Shown: positions 16,224-23,730 of the stretch, in pieces
Position numbering within the stretch: position 1 is the stretch's first letter
How the letters are laid out: every line of letters starts with the position of its first letter
NCBI RefSeq assembly: GCF_024195285.1
Contig: NZ_JALHBS010000002.1
Location: forward strand, 1 to 47,396
Direction: 5' to 3'
Source: Aurantimonas marianensis
GTDB taxonomy: Bacteria; Pseudomonadota; Alphaproteobacteria; Rhizobiales; Rhizobiaceae
Length of the DNA: 47,396 nt
Position numbers and translations under genes: made by a program
The notes under the pieces: model-generated
Told to the model about the DNA's origin: nothing
Databases searched by the model: none
The model's input: only the letters and a program-made list of their open reading frames with translations

Positions 16224-17108
16224 TCACCACCGAAGGGCTTCCGCAAGCTTCATCGCGAAAAGGCTGGCGACGGTCAGATCGGCGGACGTGCCGGCGTTGA
16301 CGCCTTCGCCTTTGAGCTCGGCGTCGAAGCCGAGCGCGAGCGCGAGCGCCGCGTCGGGATTTGCTTCCTGCTTCAGATGCTTGGCGAACGTGGCCATGCG
16401 CGCCCGCACCGCTTCGGCGCGGCCGGGGCCAAATTTTCGCAGGATATGGCTGTCGGGGAAACGGCTGGAGAAGGCGAGGAAACAGTCCATGGCCGGGCCA
16501 AGTCCCGGCCATGGGGCGACGGCGGGATCAGCCGCTGCGATCGCGGAAACGCCGATCTCGAAGACCTCGCGAAATCCATTGGCGTATTGCCGGGCGACGA
16601 GATCGTCCGCCTCGGCCAGACGCATCGCCTCGACCAGTCCGATCGACGGCGGCGAGCGGACGTCGTGCGTCGTCCTTTCGCCGAGACCGCCGGGGGAGGC
16701 GAGCGCGATCGCGGCGAAGACGTCGCGCGCGTCCTTCGGCCCGAGATCGGCGAGGACGGCTTCCAGCGCCCGGCGTAGTGCGTCAATGGGAGGGCCCGGC
16801 TTTGCGAAGAAGTCGCCGGCGACCTCCGCGGCCGCCGCGAGCGGCGCGGCGAGGAGCACGATGCCGAGATTGGTGTTCATGCCGGCCGCCGCCCAGCTGG
16901 CCTCGGTGGCGCCCCAAATGCGAGCACCGACGTGGGCACACCGCAAAGCGATGAAGGGTGCCGCCGCGACCGCGCTGGCCTCGAAGATGGCCGCGCTCAT
17001 CCCGTGGCCAGGGGCGAAACGGTGGACGTTGCCCGGCTTGGCGGCATCGAGTTCAGCCCGGCACGCGGCGAGGAAGGCCGCCTCGATCATGGCCGGTTCG
17101 ATGCTCAT
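16224..17108 (-). CDS. CitG-like (triphosphoribosyl-dephospho-CoA synthase family) protein
   Basis: A 294-residue protein of the CitG/MdcB family. AELDAAKPGNVHRFAPGHGM near the N-terminus is the family signature, followed by GMNTNLGIVLLAAPLAAA and a C-terminal GFDAELKGEGVNAGTSADLT with the usual acidic and Asn residues. Classical CitG makes the citrate lyase prosthetic-group precursor from ATP and dephospho-CoA, but no citrate lyase genes are here. Its place as the last gene of the mtdB-mch operon, with a four-base overlap to the mptN-like gene, argues for a nucleotide- or ribose-phosphate-transfer step in H4MPT or methylofuran synthesis. The reaction is unassigned. Confidence 0.78.
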   Translation of the reverse strand: MSIEPAMIEAAFLAACRAELDAAKPGNVHRFAPGHGMSAAIFEASAVAAAPFIALRCAHVGARIWGATEASWAAAGMNTNLGIVLLAAPLAAAAEVAGDFFAKPGPPIDALRRALEAVLADLGPKDARDVFAAIALASPGGLGERTTHDVRSPPSIGLVEAMRLAEADDLVARQYANGFREVFEIGVSAIAAADPAVAPWPGLGPAMDCFLAFSSRFPDSHILRKFGPGRAEAVRARMATFAKHLKQEANPDAALALALGFDAELKGEGVNAGTSADLTVASLFAMKLAEALRW

Positions 17109-18052
17109 TCCGCGGCCGACAAGGGCCGGGGGACACCGGCGGCGCGCCGCGCGTCTATTCGTGCCAGCAGATCGCCCGCGCGGATCGCGGCGAGATCGCG
17201 GCCGGTGGCCTTTTTCAGTCCGGTCCAGGCGGGCATCGAATTGACCTCGATGATCTGCGCGCGCCCGGCTGCGTCGCGCAGGAGATCGACGCCGCAGAAG
17301 TCGCCGCCGACGGCTGCCGTGGCGGCGATCGCGAGGGTCTCGAGTTCATTGTCGGGCGGCATCGGCAGCGGCTCGGCGCCTTGCTTGACATTGGTGATCC
17401 AGCTGGCGGACTGGCGGCGCATCGATGCGACCGCCCGGCCGCCCGAGATAAGGATGCGGACGTCGCTCCAACGCCCGGCCGTTTCAACTCCGGCGAAGCG
17501 CTGCAGATAATAGACCCCGCCGGCGATCTCATCGGCCGGCGGCAGATCGTCGTCGGCGCGGATCAGCTTCAGTCCCTTGCCCTGCGCCCCGAACAGCGGC
17601 TTGAGCACCATTGGTCCAGCTTCTGCCGCCATGATCCGCAAGGCCTCGGCGCGGGACTCCACGGCGTAGCTGCGCGGGCTTGGCAGACCCGCGCGGGCAA
17701 GCAGGAAGCTGGTCATCGACTTGTCGACACAGTTCTCTATGGCCCGCGCATCGTTCGACACGAAGACTCCAAGCTGCGCCAAGGCGTGCAGCACACCGAG
17801 CCGGCGGGTTACCTGCTCGAAACTGCCGGCGTCCATGGCGCGGACACAGACCGCATCGGGAAGGTTTTGGCCGAAATGCGGGATGGTCAGCCCGCTGGCC
17901 GAGCCGGTGTCGAAGCCGATCTCGGCGAGACCCGACGTATAGACCTGCGCGCCGCGCTCGCGCATCGCCCGGATCAACTCACGTGCGTGCCGGTCGATCC
18001 GGGCGGTGACGAGCAGGATCCGCGCCGGACCCAGGGAGCGCGCATCAGTCAA
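17105..18052 (-). CDS. RimK-type ATP-grasp ligase, MptN-like
   Basis: A 315-residue ATP-grasp enzyme. NDARAIENCVDKSMTSFLL and MVLKPLFGAQGKGLKLI are the substrate and ATP-lid segments, and GVDLLRDAAG plus EVNSMPAWTGLKKA hold the metal ligands (Glu, Asn). The closest functional relative in H4MPT pathways is MptN, which adds glutamate to tetrahydrosarcinapterin precursors. A glutamate ligase extending the methylofuran side chain is also possible. The start is TTG at 18052, overlapping the end of mch by eight bases; no better start precedes the first beta strand. Confidence 0.75.
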   Translation of the reverse strand: MTDARSLGPARILLVTARIDRHARELIRAMRERGAQVYTSGLAEIGFDTGSASGLTIPHFGQNLPDAVCVRAMDAGSFEQVTRRLGVLHALAQLGVFVSNDARAIENCVDKSMTSFLLARAGLPSPRSYAVESRAEALRIMAAEAGPMVLKPLFGAQGKGLKLIRADDDLPPADEIAGGVYYLQRFAGVETAGRWSDVRILISGGRAVASMRRQSASWITNVKQGAEPLPMPPDNELETLAIAATAAVGGDFCGVDLLRDAAGRAQIIEVNSMPAWTGLKKATGRDLAAIRAGDLLARIDARRAAGVPRPLSAAE

Positions 18053-19016
18053 GGGACGCGTCGACGCGCTTTGGATCGACCGCGCCGCCTCTGAATGTCT
18101 CGCCGGTATCGAGCGCGACGATGGCGACCTCGGCCGGTGAAAACAGCATCGGGTCGATCTTGTAGAAATCGCCTTCGGATCGGCGGAAGATCTCGGCAAA
18201 AGGCGTGCCGTAATCCTTCGACGTGCTGCTCGGAAGCTGCTCGGCGAGGCTCCTGGCGTCGGCGGCGGGACCGGTGACGTGGAGGAGGATGCGGCCGCCG
18301 TAGATGACCGCGTCGTTGGTGCGACCCATCGCCGTCACCAAATCCGGGTGCGGCGGGCTGAGCGGGGCGCCACCCATGCCCTCGACGATGCGCGACAGGT
18401 CGAATTTCAATGCATGTGCCTTGTGCAGCGCGACCTCGAGGACGCGGCCCACGATCTGCACCGAGCCGGCAAGGCTCTGGGTCGGCGCGAAGATGACGAC
18501 GAGATTTTCCGGGGCGACATCGCAGTCCGCGGCGATCTGGCGGACGAGCTTCTCGGGTGGCGGGCTGGCGGCTTCGAGCACCAGCGTGGCGACGTCGCCG
18601 CGGTCGGCATAGACGATATCCTTGAACAACTCCTCCTTGCCGGCGAGCGCCCGGGCTGGACCCGAGCCCATCGAGAAATAGGAATCCTCGCCGTCGCCAT
18701 TCGTCAGCTTCCAGCCGGCATATTGGCTGCCGAGGCAGGCCACGACCGGCTGCGAGGAGCGGACGGTCAAGCTGAACGGCCAGCGCGGCAGATGTGACGC
18801 CGCTTGAATGCTGACCGTGCCGAGGCCGCCGAGACAGATCTCGGTGATCAGCCGGCCCGCCTCGAGGCTGCCGGGAACCGATGCGCCCGCGTCGATCAGG
18901 GTCTCCCCGGCCGCGCCCGTCGCGATGGCGAGCCTGAGTTCGGCGGGCCGCGTCTTCATCATAGCGATCAGGGGGAGAACGCCCTGGTTCACCGATAGTC
19001 TTTGGGCCCCGCTCAT
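18045..19016 (-). CDS. mch: Methenyl-H4MPT cyclohydrolase
   Basis: A 323-residue enzyme, the usual Mch length. It hydrolyses methenyl-H4MPT to formyl-H4MPT, the step between MtdB and the Fhc complex. Conserved stretches include DAGASVPGSLEAG, CLGGLGTV, ACLGSQYAGW, FSMGSGPARAL and FAPTQSLAGSVQI. The ATG at 19016 follows AAGGAGGAAAGCGGC, the strongest ribosome site in the cluster, and overlaps the stop of the preceding ligase gene by four bases. Confidence 0.96.
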   Translation of the reverse strand: MSGAQRLSVNQGVLPLIAMMKTRPAELRLAIATGAAGETLIDAGASVPGSLEAGRLITEICLGGLGTVSIQAASHLPRWPFSLTVRSSQPVVACLGSQYAGWKLTNGDGEDSYFSMGSGPARALAGKEELFKDIVYADRGDVATLVLEAASPPPEKLVRQIAADCDVAPENLVVIFAPTQSLAGSVQIVGRVLEVALHKAHALKFDLSRIVEGMGGAPLSPPHPDLVTAMGRTNDAVIYGGRILLHVTGPAADARSLAEQLPSSTSKDYGTPFAEIFRRSEGDFYKIDPMLFSPAEVAIVALDTGETFRGGAVDPKRVDASLD

Positions 19017-20128
19017 GCCGCTTTCCTCCTTCCTCGTTCTTGCATGTCGGCGAGGCGACTGTCGAACAGAGCCCGCGCCGCGGCCGGGGTCGCCGCCTCG
19101 GCGACGATCGTGCAAAGCGGCTGGCCGGCATGGAACGTGGCCGGCACGCCTGTGCGGTCGCGCGTCCAGTTCGGCCAGACGAAGTGCTCCGGCAGCTTGA
19201 CGTCTGCGTCCGCCCAGGCAAGGCCGGTCGCGCGCGGGCGATGCGGGCCGATGAAGCGGTCCGGCAACCGGCCCAGGCAGGCGCTGAGATGCAGGGCGAA
19301 AAGCGGTTGCTCGTCGGTATCGAAGACGTCGATGGTGGCGCCGGCGCGCGGATTGATCTCGAGCAGCACCGGGCCCCCGGGCGCCAGCACGAAATCGACG
19401 CTGCAGAGGCCGGTGAGCGGGAGGCACGCGGCGAGGCGTTCGATTTGCGCCAGCATGTCGCGACCGGCCGGCTCCGGCGCCCGCATGGGGCCAACCGCGC
19501 CGCCATAACGGTAGGGCTCGGCGGTCGATGGCGCGGACCATTGCCGGGTGAAGCCAAGCAGCGCCACCTTGCGGCCGGCCGCGACGATACCCGCAGACCA
19601 TCTCTCGCCGGCAACGAAGCGCTGAAAATAGCGATCCGGCGCCGGCGGCGCGCTGGCGGCCGGATGCACATGGCTGCCGCCGGCGCCGCCGATCTGCTTG
19701 GACAGCCAATCGGACGCGTCCTCAGGCGGGTCGCGGCGAATTTCGGGATGCGGGACGCCGGCCTCGGCGCAGAGCGCGGCGAAGCGCTCCGGGTCCTTCA
19801 GCGTCCGCACGGCATCGGCGTCATTGCCGAGCAGCGGCCAGCGCGCGGCGATCGCCGCGATCAGCTCCGGCCGATCCTCGAAACCGGCGCCATAGACGAT
19901 GCCGACCGGCGACTGGCCCTTCGCCAACCGGTTCAGAGCGCCTAGAAGATCGGCCCCGTCGAAGCCGTTCGGGTAATGACCCCGCAGAACCTCGCCGCGA
20001 AGGGCGCTCTCGTTCAGGTCGAGATCGCCGAAGAAGTCGACCGCCAGCGCGTCGTAGCCGGCGCGCCGCGCGCTTGCGGCGATCTGCCGGGCCGAGAAGG
20101 CGGCGACGAGGACGGTCGGGCGGGCCAT
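19013..20128 (-). CDS. ATP-grasp ligase of the methylotrophy operon
   Basis: A 371-residue ATP-grasp protein. An N-terminal Rossmann-like segment (VLVAAFSARQIAASARRAG) leads to LLGNDADAVRTLKDPERFAAL and the metal-binding LLEINPRAGATIDVFD. ATP-grasp ligases of this kind occur between mtdB and mch in other methylotrophs. By analogy with archaeal MfnD (tyramine-glutamate ligase) it may build the glutamyl part of the methanofuran-like carrier, whose methylotroph form carries tyrosine and a polyglutamate chain. The substrate is inferred from context only. It overlaps mch by four bases. Confidence 0.75.
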   Translation of the reverse strand: MARPTVLVAAFSARQIAASARRAGYDALAVDFFGDLDLNESALRGEVLRGHYPNGFDGADLLGALNRLAKGQSPVGIVYGAGFEDRPELIAAIAARWPLLGNDADAVRTLKDPERFAALCAEAGVPHPEIRRDPPEDASDWLSKQIGGAGGSHVHPAASAPPAPDRYFQRFVAGERWSAGIVAAGRKVALLGFTRQWSAPSTAEPYRYGGAVGPMRAPEPAGRDMLAQIERLAACLPLTGLCSVDFVLAPGGPVLLEINPRAGATIDVFDTDEQPLFALHLSACLGRLPDRFIGPHRPRATGLAWADADVKLPEHFVWPNWTRDRTGVPATFHAGQPLCTIVAEAATPAAARALFDSRLADMQERGRRKAA

Positions 20129-20133
20129 GGCAA

Positions 20134-21030
20134 CTATTCGACCAGCGTTCGGGCAAGCGCGAAGGCGTCGCGGAAATCGAGGATTTGCGGCTCGTCGGCC
20201 TCGATCATGCGTTTGAACAGGCCGGATTCGGTCTGATATTTGACGTTGCCGATGGCCAGCGCCCCCACCCCTAGCGCATTCGTGCCGCCGATCGCCTTAC
20301 CGTTGTCCATCACCTCGATCTCCTCGCTGCCGGAGGGAGGCACGGCGTTCACGTCCGCGGCGACGAGGAGCCCGGACGCCTGCTTCAACTGGTTGGCGTC
20401 GAGCACGCGAATCCCGGCTCTCGCGGCCGAAAGGATCACGTCAGCCTCCTTCAGAATGGCGTTCTGCTTCGCTTCATCGGAGCCGTCGGCGGGCTTCACC
20501 TCGACGCCGAAGCGGTCCTTGATCTCCGTGGCTCGATCCTCGACGCGCTTGAGGCCGCTATAGCCGACGATCGTCACCTTGGCGCCTTCGAGGGCGGCGA
20601 TGACGGCGGCCGAGTAGCCGACGACGCCGGTCGCGCCAAAGACCGCGATCGACGTATCCTTCAACGACCGGTCCTTCTTGTCCTGCAACAGCTTTTCGAC
20701 GCAGGCGACCATCGCCGCCGCCGTGGTAAAGGAGCCGGCCGGATCGGCGACGAGGTTGGCGCCGAAGGGCGGCACCAGCGCCTTCCTGGCCGCGTCGATC
20801 ATGTCGAGGGCGAGGATCGCGTCATTGCCGCCGAAGAAAAGGCCCGACGCCGTCCCCCATTTCGGCGGGCGCGAAAAGATGACGTCTTGGACAAGATCGG
20901 CGACCTCGCCGAGTTCGACGTTTTCGTATGGCACGACCGCGTCATAGCCGGCGTCGAGCGCCATGTTCACGTCGAACGGGCTGACATGCTTGTGCGGGGT
21001 GAGCATGTGAAGAATGTTCTTCTCGGTCAT
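20134..21030 (-). CDS. mtdB: Methylene-H4MPT dehydrogenase
   Basis: A 298-residue enzyme that oxidises methylene-H4MPT to methenyl-H4MPT with NAD(P). The start MTEKNILHMLTPHKHVSPFDVNMA and PYENVEL are characteristic of MtdB/MtdA. The nucleotide site is VFGATGVVGYSAAVIAA in a Rossmann fold. MtdB is favoured over MtdA because it sits next to mch and the H4MPT genes; MtdA is usually with fch and the folate genes. Cofactor preference cannot be read with certainty. Confidence 0.93.
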   Translation of the reverse strand: MTEKNILHMLTPHKHVSPFDVNMALDAGYDAVVPYENVELGEVADLVQDVIFSRPPKWGTASGLFFGGNDAILALDMIDAARKALVPPFGANLVADPAGSFTTAAAMVACVEKLLQDKKDRSLKDTSIAVFGATGVVGYSAAVIAALEGAKVTIVGYSGLKRVEDRATEIKDRFGVEVKPADGSDEAKQNAILKEADVILSAARAGIRVLDANQLKQASGLLVAADVNAVPPSGSEEIEVMDNGKAIGGTNALGVGALAIGNVKYQTESGLFKRMIEADEPQILDFRDAFALARTLVE

Positions 21031-21059
21031 TCCCGTTCCTCCAGAAATTCGTTGTCATT

Positions 21060-21081
21060 CGCCCGGTCGAATGGCCGGGCG
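21060..21081 (-). terminator. Hairpin between mptG and mtdB
   Basis: CGCCCGG at 21060-21066 pairs with CCGGGCG at 21075-21081 across an 8-base loop. It is about 22 bases past the mptG stop and 30 bases before the mtdB start. It may lower read-through from mptG or protect the mtdB message. Confidence 0.4.
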
Positions 21082-21103
21082 GGTCTCGCCGCTTCGCCGC
21101 GGC

Positions 21104-22084
21104 CTAGCCCGCGCCCGCTAGTTGCCGGCGCGAAGCGCGCTCGACGCCGGCACCGCGATTGCGTCCGGCGACGATGCGGATGTCGAGGTCTTGTGCCGTG
21201 CCCTGGGCCCGCGTCGCGTCAACCAGCCGCTCAGCCTCTTGCGCCGATGCGGCGAAGGCGAAGCCGGTCGGCCCCCAGGAGCTCTGGCCGATGCCGTGGG
21301 CGCCGCCTTCGGCGAGTAGGGAACAGGCGCGCGCGACGCGCGGGCTCGCGAAGACGCCGCCCTGCGCCGGGGCGAAGTGGCCGCCGACCATCTCTTGGAT
21401 GGTCGCGATGGAGTCGCCGAAGGCGGCGATGTCCGCTTCGGCGAGGCCGGGCAGCGTCTGCATCAGCACCAGCCGGCAGATTTCCGCCGTTTCGCTTTCC
21501 GGAAACGGTGGCAGGGCGTCGAAAGCCGCGATCTCGTCCGGTCCGTGGAGACCCACATTGGCCGGCTCGAGAACGAGGATGACCCGCCAGTCCGTTGGAA
21601 AGGGAAAACGCGAAATGATCGGCGGTGGTCGGTCTTGCGTGCGCTTGCCCCCGTCGACGGCGAGACCTCCCTGGCCGAAGAACGACGCGCCGAGGCCGGA
21701 GCGGTTGCCGCGGCCCAACCGGGCGGCGTCGCCGGCATAGTCGGTCGGAAAACCTTCGAGGGTCCGCAGTCCGGCGGCGACGGCGAGCGCCAGCTGCGTG
21801 CCGGAGCCGAGCCCGGCATGGGCGGGGATCGCTTCCTCGATCGTCAACTCGTGGGCCTGGTCGACGCCCAGATGACGACGCATGGCGGCAAGATGCTCCG
21901 CCGCCCGTTCGGCGTCCGCGCCTTCGACGCGATCATGCCCGGCGCGGCGGATCGACAGGCACGTCGACGGGGCGTCGAGGGCAAGGCCGATGCCGCCGAA
22001 CCGACGGCCGGACCGGCCGCCGGGATCGAGAAAACCCAGATGCAGGCGTGCGGGCGCTGAGACGTTGACGACGTCTTCTGTCAC
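21104..22084 (-). CDS. mptG: Beta-ribofuranosylaminobenzene 5'-phosphate synthase
   Basis: A 326-residue GHMP-kinase-fold protein. PAHAGLGSGTQLALAVAAG is the glycine-rich phosphate loop, and SSWGPTGFAFA near residue 270 is the C-terminal GHMP motif. MptG joins 4-aminobenzoate and phosphoribosyl pyrophosphate with loss of CO2, the first dedicated step of H4MPT synthesis. A start at GTG (22084) follows a GGGGA ribosome site. It heads the minus-strand methylotrophy operon and is divergent from the pterin dehydratase gene, with about 82 bases between. Confidence 0.88.
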   Translation of the reverse strand: MTEDVVNVSAPARLHLGFLDPGGRSGRRFGGIGLALDAPSTCLSIRRAGHDRVEGADAERAAEHLAAMRRHLGVDQAHELTIEEAIPAHAGLGSGTQLALAVAAGLRTLEGFPTDYAGDAARLGRGNRSGLGASFFGQGGLAVDGGKRTQDRPPPIISRFPFPTDWRVILVLEPANVGLHGPDEIAAFDALPPFPESETAEICRLVLMQTLPGLAEADIAAFGDSIATIQEMVGGHFAPAQGGVFASPRVARACSLLAEGGAHGIGQSSWGPTGFAFAASAQEAERLVDATRAQGTAQDLDIRIVAGRNRGAGVERASRRQLAGAG

Positions 22085-22166
22085 GATGTCCCCTGCTTTC
22101 GAGGTGCCCGCACCCTATTATTGCGACGGAAACGCATCGGGCAAGTGAGAGCGAGGGAGAAAATCG

Positions 22167-22538
22167 ATGGCAGCCAGGACCTATTCGGACGCCGAAGTCG
22201 AGGAATGGCTCAAGGCGGAACTGCCGACCTGGCGCCTGGAGGACGGCTGGATTCGCCGCACCTACAAGACCGCGGGCTGGAAAGGCACGCTCATGGTGAT
22301 CAACACCGTCGGTCATCTGGCGGAGGCCGCGTTTCACCATCCGGACCTGACCGCATCCTACGCCTGGGTGGAGGTGCGGCTGATGAATCACGCCGCCAAG
22401 GGCATCACCGCGTCGGACTTCGCCCTCGCCAAGAAGATCGAGGAGGTGGTGATGTGGCAGCCGGGCAAGCAGGATGGCCCGCTGCAGGGTACACCCGACG
22501 ATCCGCGCTTCGCCTACATCAAATACGACAAGAAATAG
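22167..22538 (+). CDS. Pterin-4a-carbinolamine dehydratase family protein
   Basis: A 123-residue DCoH/PhhB-fold protein with AAFHHPDLTASYAWVEV and NHAAKGITASDFALAKKI, the conserved His-Pro and Asp of the family. In aromatic hydroxylation such proteins dehydrate hydroxy-tetrahydrobiopterin. In methylotrophs a copy often lies in the H4MPT cluster, where its task is unproved. No aromatic amino acid hydroxylase gene is nearby, which favours a link to H4MPT. A good ribosome site (GAGGGAG) precedes the ATG. fhcB begins 76 bases downstream. Confidence 0.88.
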   Translation: MAARTYSDAEVEEWLKAELPTWRLEDGWIRRTYKTAGWKGTLMVINTVGHLAEAAFHHPDLTASYAWVEVRLMNHAAKGITASDFALAKKIEEVVMWQPGKQDGPLQGTPDDPRFAYIKYDKK

Positions 22539-22614
22539 ACGGTTACGCCTTCGCCCTTTGACCTTGGCGGGCGAGGCTGTAGGTTTGGTACACGGGCACA
22601 GAAAGCGAAGCGAC

Positions 22615-23730
22615 TTGCGCAAGGCATGGATCGAGGGACGGCCGGTGTCCATGGAGGAAGCGGTTCGGGCGGCGGCCAACCTCATCAGCCGGAGCCGGCT
22701 TCCCCTTATCACCGGACTGACGACCGATCTCGCCGGTATGCAGGCGGCGATCGCGCTCTGCCGTATCGCTGGCGGCGTGATCGATCACGCGGGATCGAGT
22801 GATATCTATCCGCTGATTTCGGCGCTTCGCGACGGCGGCATGATGCTCGGCGCGCCGGCGGAAATCCGGCGCCGCGCCGACCGCGTGCTGATCGTCGGAC
22901 CAGACGCTTTCGACCCGGCGCCAGACCTGCCGCAATTCCTCTTCTCGAACAGACCCGATCTCGGCAAGCGCACGGGCGGTGCCGAGCGACAGGCGCTGTG
23001 GCTCGGTGCGCCATCCGATGGCTCGACCTTGCCGAACGCGGTCGTGGTCGAGCCGATAGACTGCCCGGCGGACCGGATCGTCGATGGCCTCGCGATGATC
23101 CGGGCCGCGCTCGCCAGGCATCGGTTCGGTGACGGGCCACTTTCGGCCGAGCACGCGCATGACATCGCGGCATGGCTTCGGGAGGCGGCCTTCGGCTGCG
23201 CGATCTTCTCGCCCGCCGCGATGGACGGCCTCTGGCTCGAGATGCTCGCCGGCCTGGTCTTGGACCTCAATGCCGAGACCCGGTTCACCAGCCTGCCGGT
23301 GTTCGGCCGCGATCAGGCCTATGCGGCCGCGATGGCCAATACCTGGTCGACCGGCTTTCCGCTGCGCACGAGCTTCGCGCGCGGCTTTCCCGACCACGAT
23401 CCCCAGCTTTTCGAGGCGGGTCGACTGCTCGCCTCGGGCGAGGCGGATCTTGCCATCCATGTCGCGGCGCTGGACGGGACTGGAATTGCCGAGCCGGAAT
23501 GGGCGGGGCGGGTGCCGGCGATCGCCGTCACCGCGCCCGGCGATGCCTGGACCGCTACCCCCGCGATCGGCGTCGAGGTTGCCATGGCCGGCCGCGATCA
23601 CGATGGCGTCCTTTTCGACGGCACATTCGGCAGCTTCGTGCCGGTTCCGGCAAGCGCGGAAAACGATGCGCCCCCGGCGGCCGCCATTCTTGCCACGATC
23701 GCGGCGGCGCTCGGCGAGGCGTCGCGATGA
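22615..23730 (+). CDS. fhcB: Formyltransferase/hydrolase complex subunit B
   Basis: A 371-residue protein related to the molybdopterin subunit FwdB/FmdB of formylmethanofuran dehydrogenase. In methylotrophs FhcB lost redox function and serves in the hydrolytic Fhc complex that produces formate. Visible family segments are AWIEGRPVSMEEAV, LISRSRLPLITGLTTDLAG, VIDHAGSSD and TWSTGFPLRTSFARGFPDHDP. The TTG at 22615 gives the usual N-terminus; the ATG at 22651 is a shorter option, and starts further upstream would add residues not seen in the family. It overlaps fhcA by four bases. Confidence 0.88.
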   Translation: MRKAWIEGRPVSMEEAVRAAANLISRSRLPLITGLTTDLAGMQAAIALCRIAGGVIDHAGSSDIYPLISALRDGGMMLGAPAEIRRRADRVLIVGPDAFDPAPDLPQFLFSNRPDLGKRTGGAERQALWLGAPSDGSTLPNAVVVEPIDCPADRIVDGLAMIRAALARHRFGDGPLSAEHAHDIAAWLREAAFGCAIFSPAAMDGLWLEMLAGLVLDLNAETRFTSLPVFGRDQAYAAAMANTWSTGFPLRTSFARGFPDHDPQLFEAGRLLASGEADLAIHVAALDGTGIAEPEWAGRVPAIAVTAPGDAWTATPAIGVEVAMAGRDHDGVLFDGTFGSFVPVPASAENDAPPAAAILATIAAALGEASR

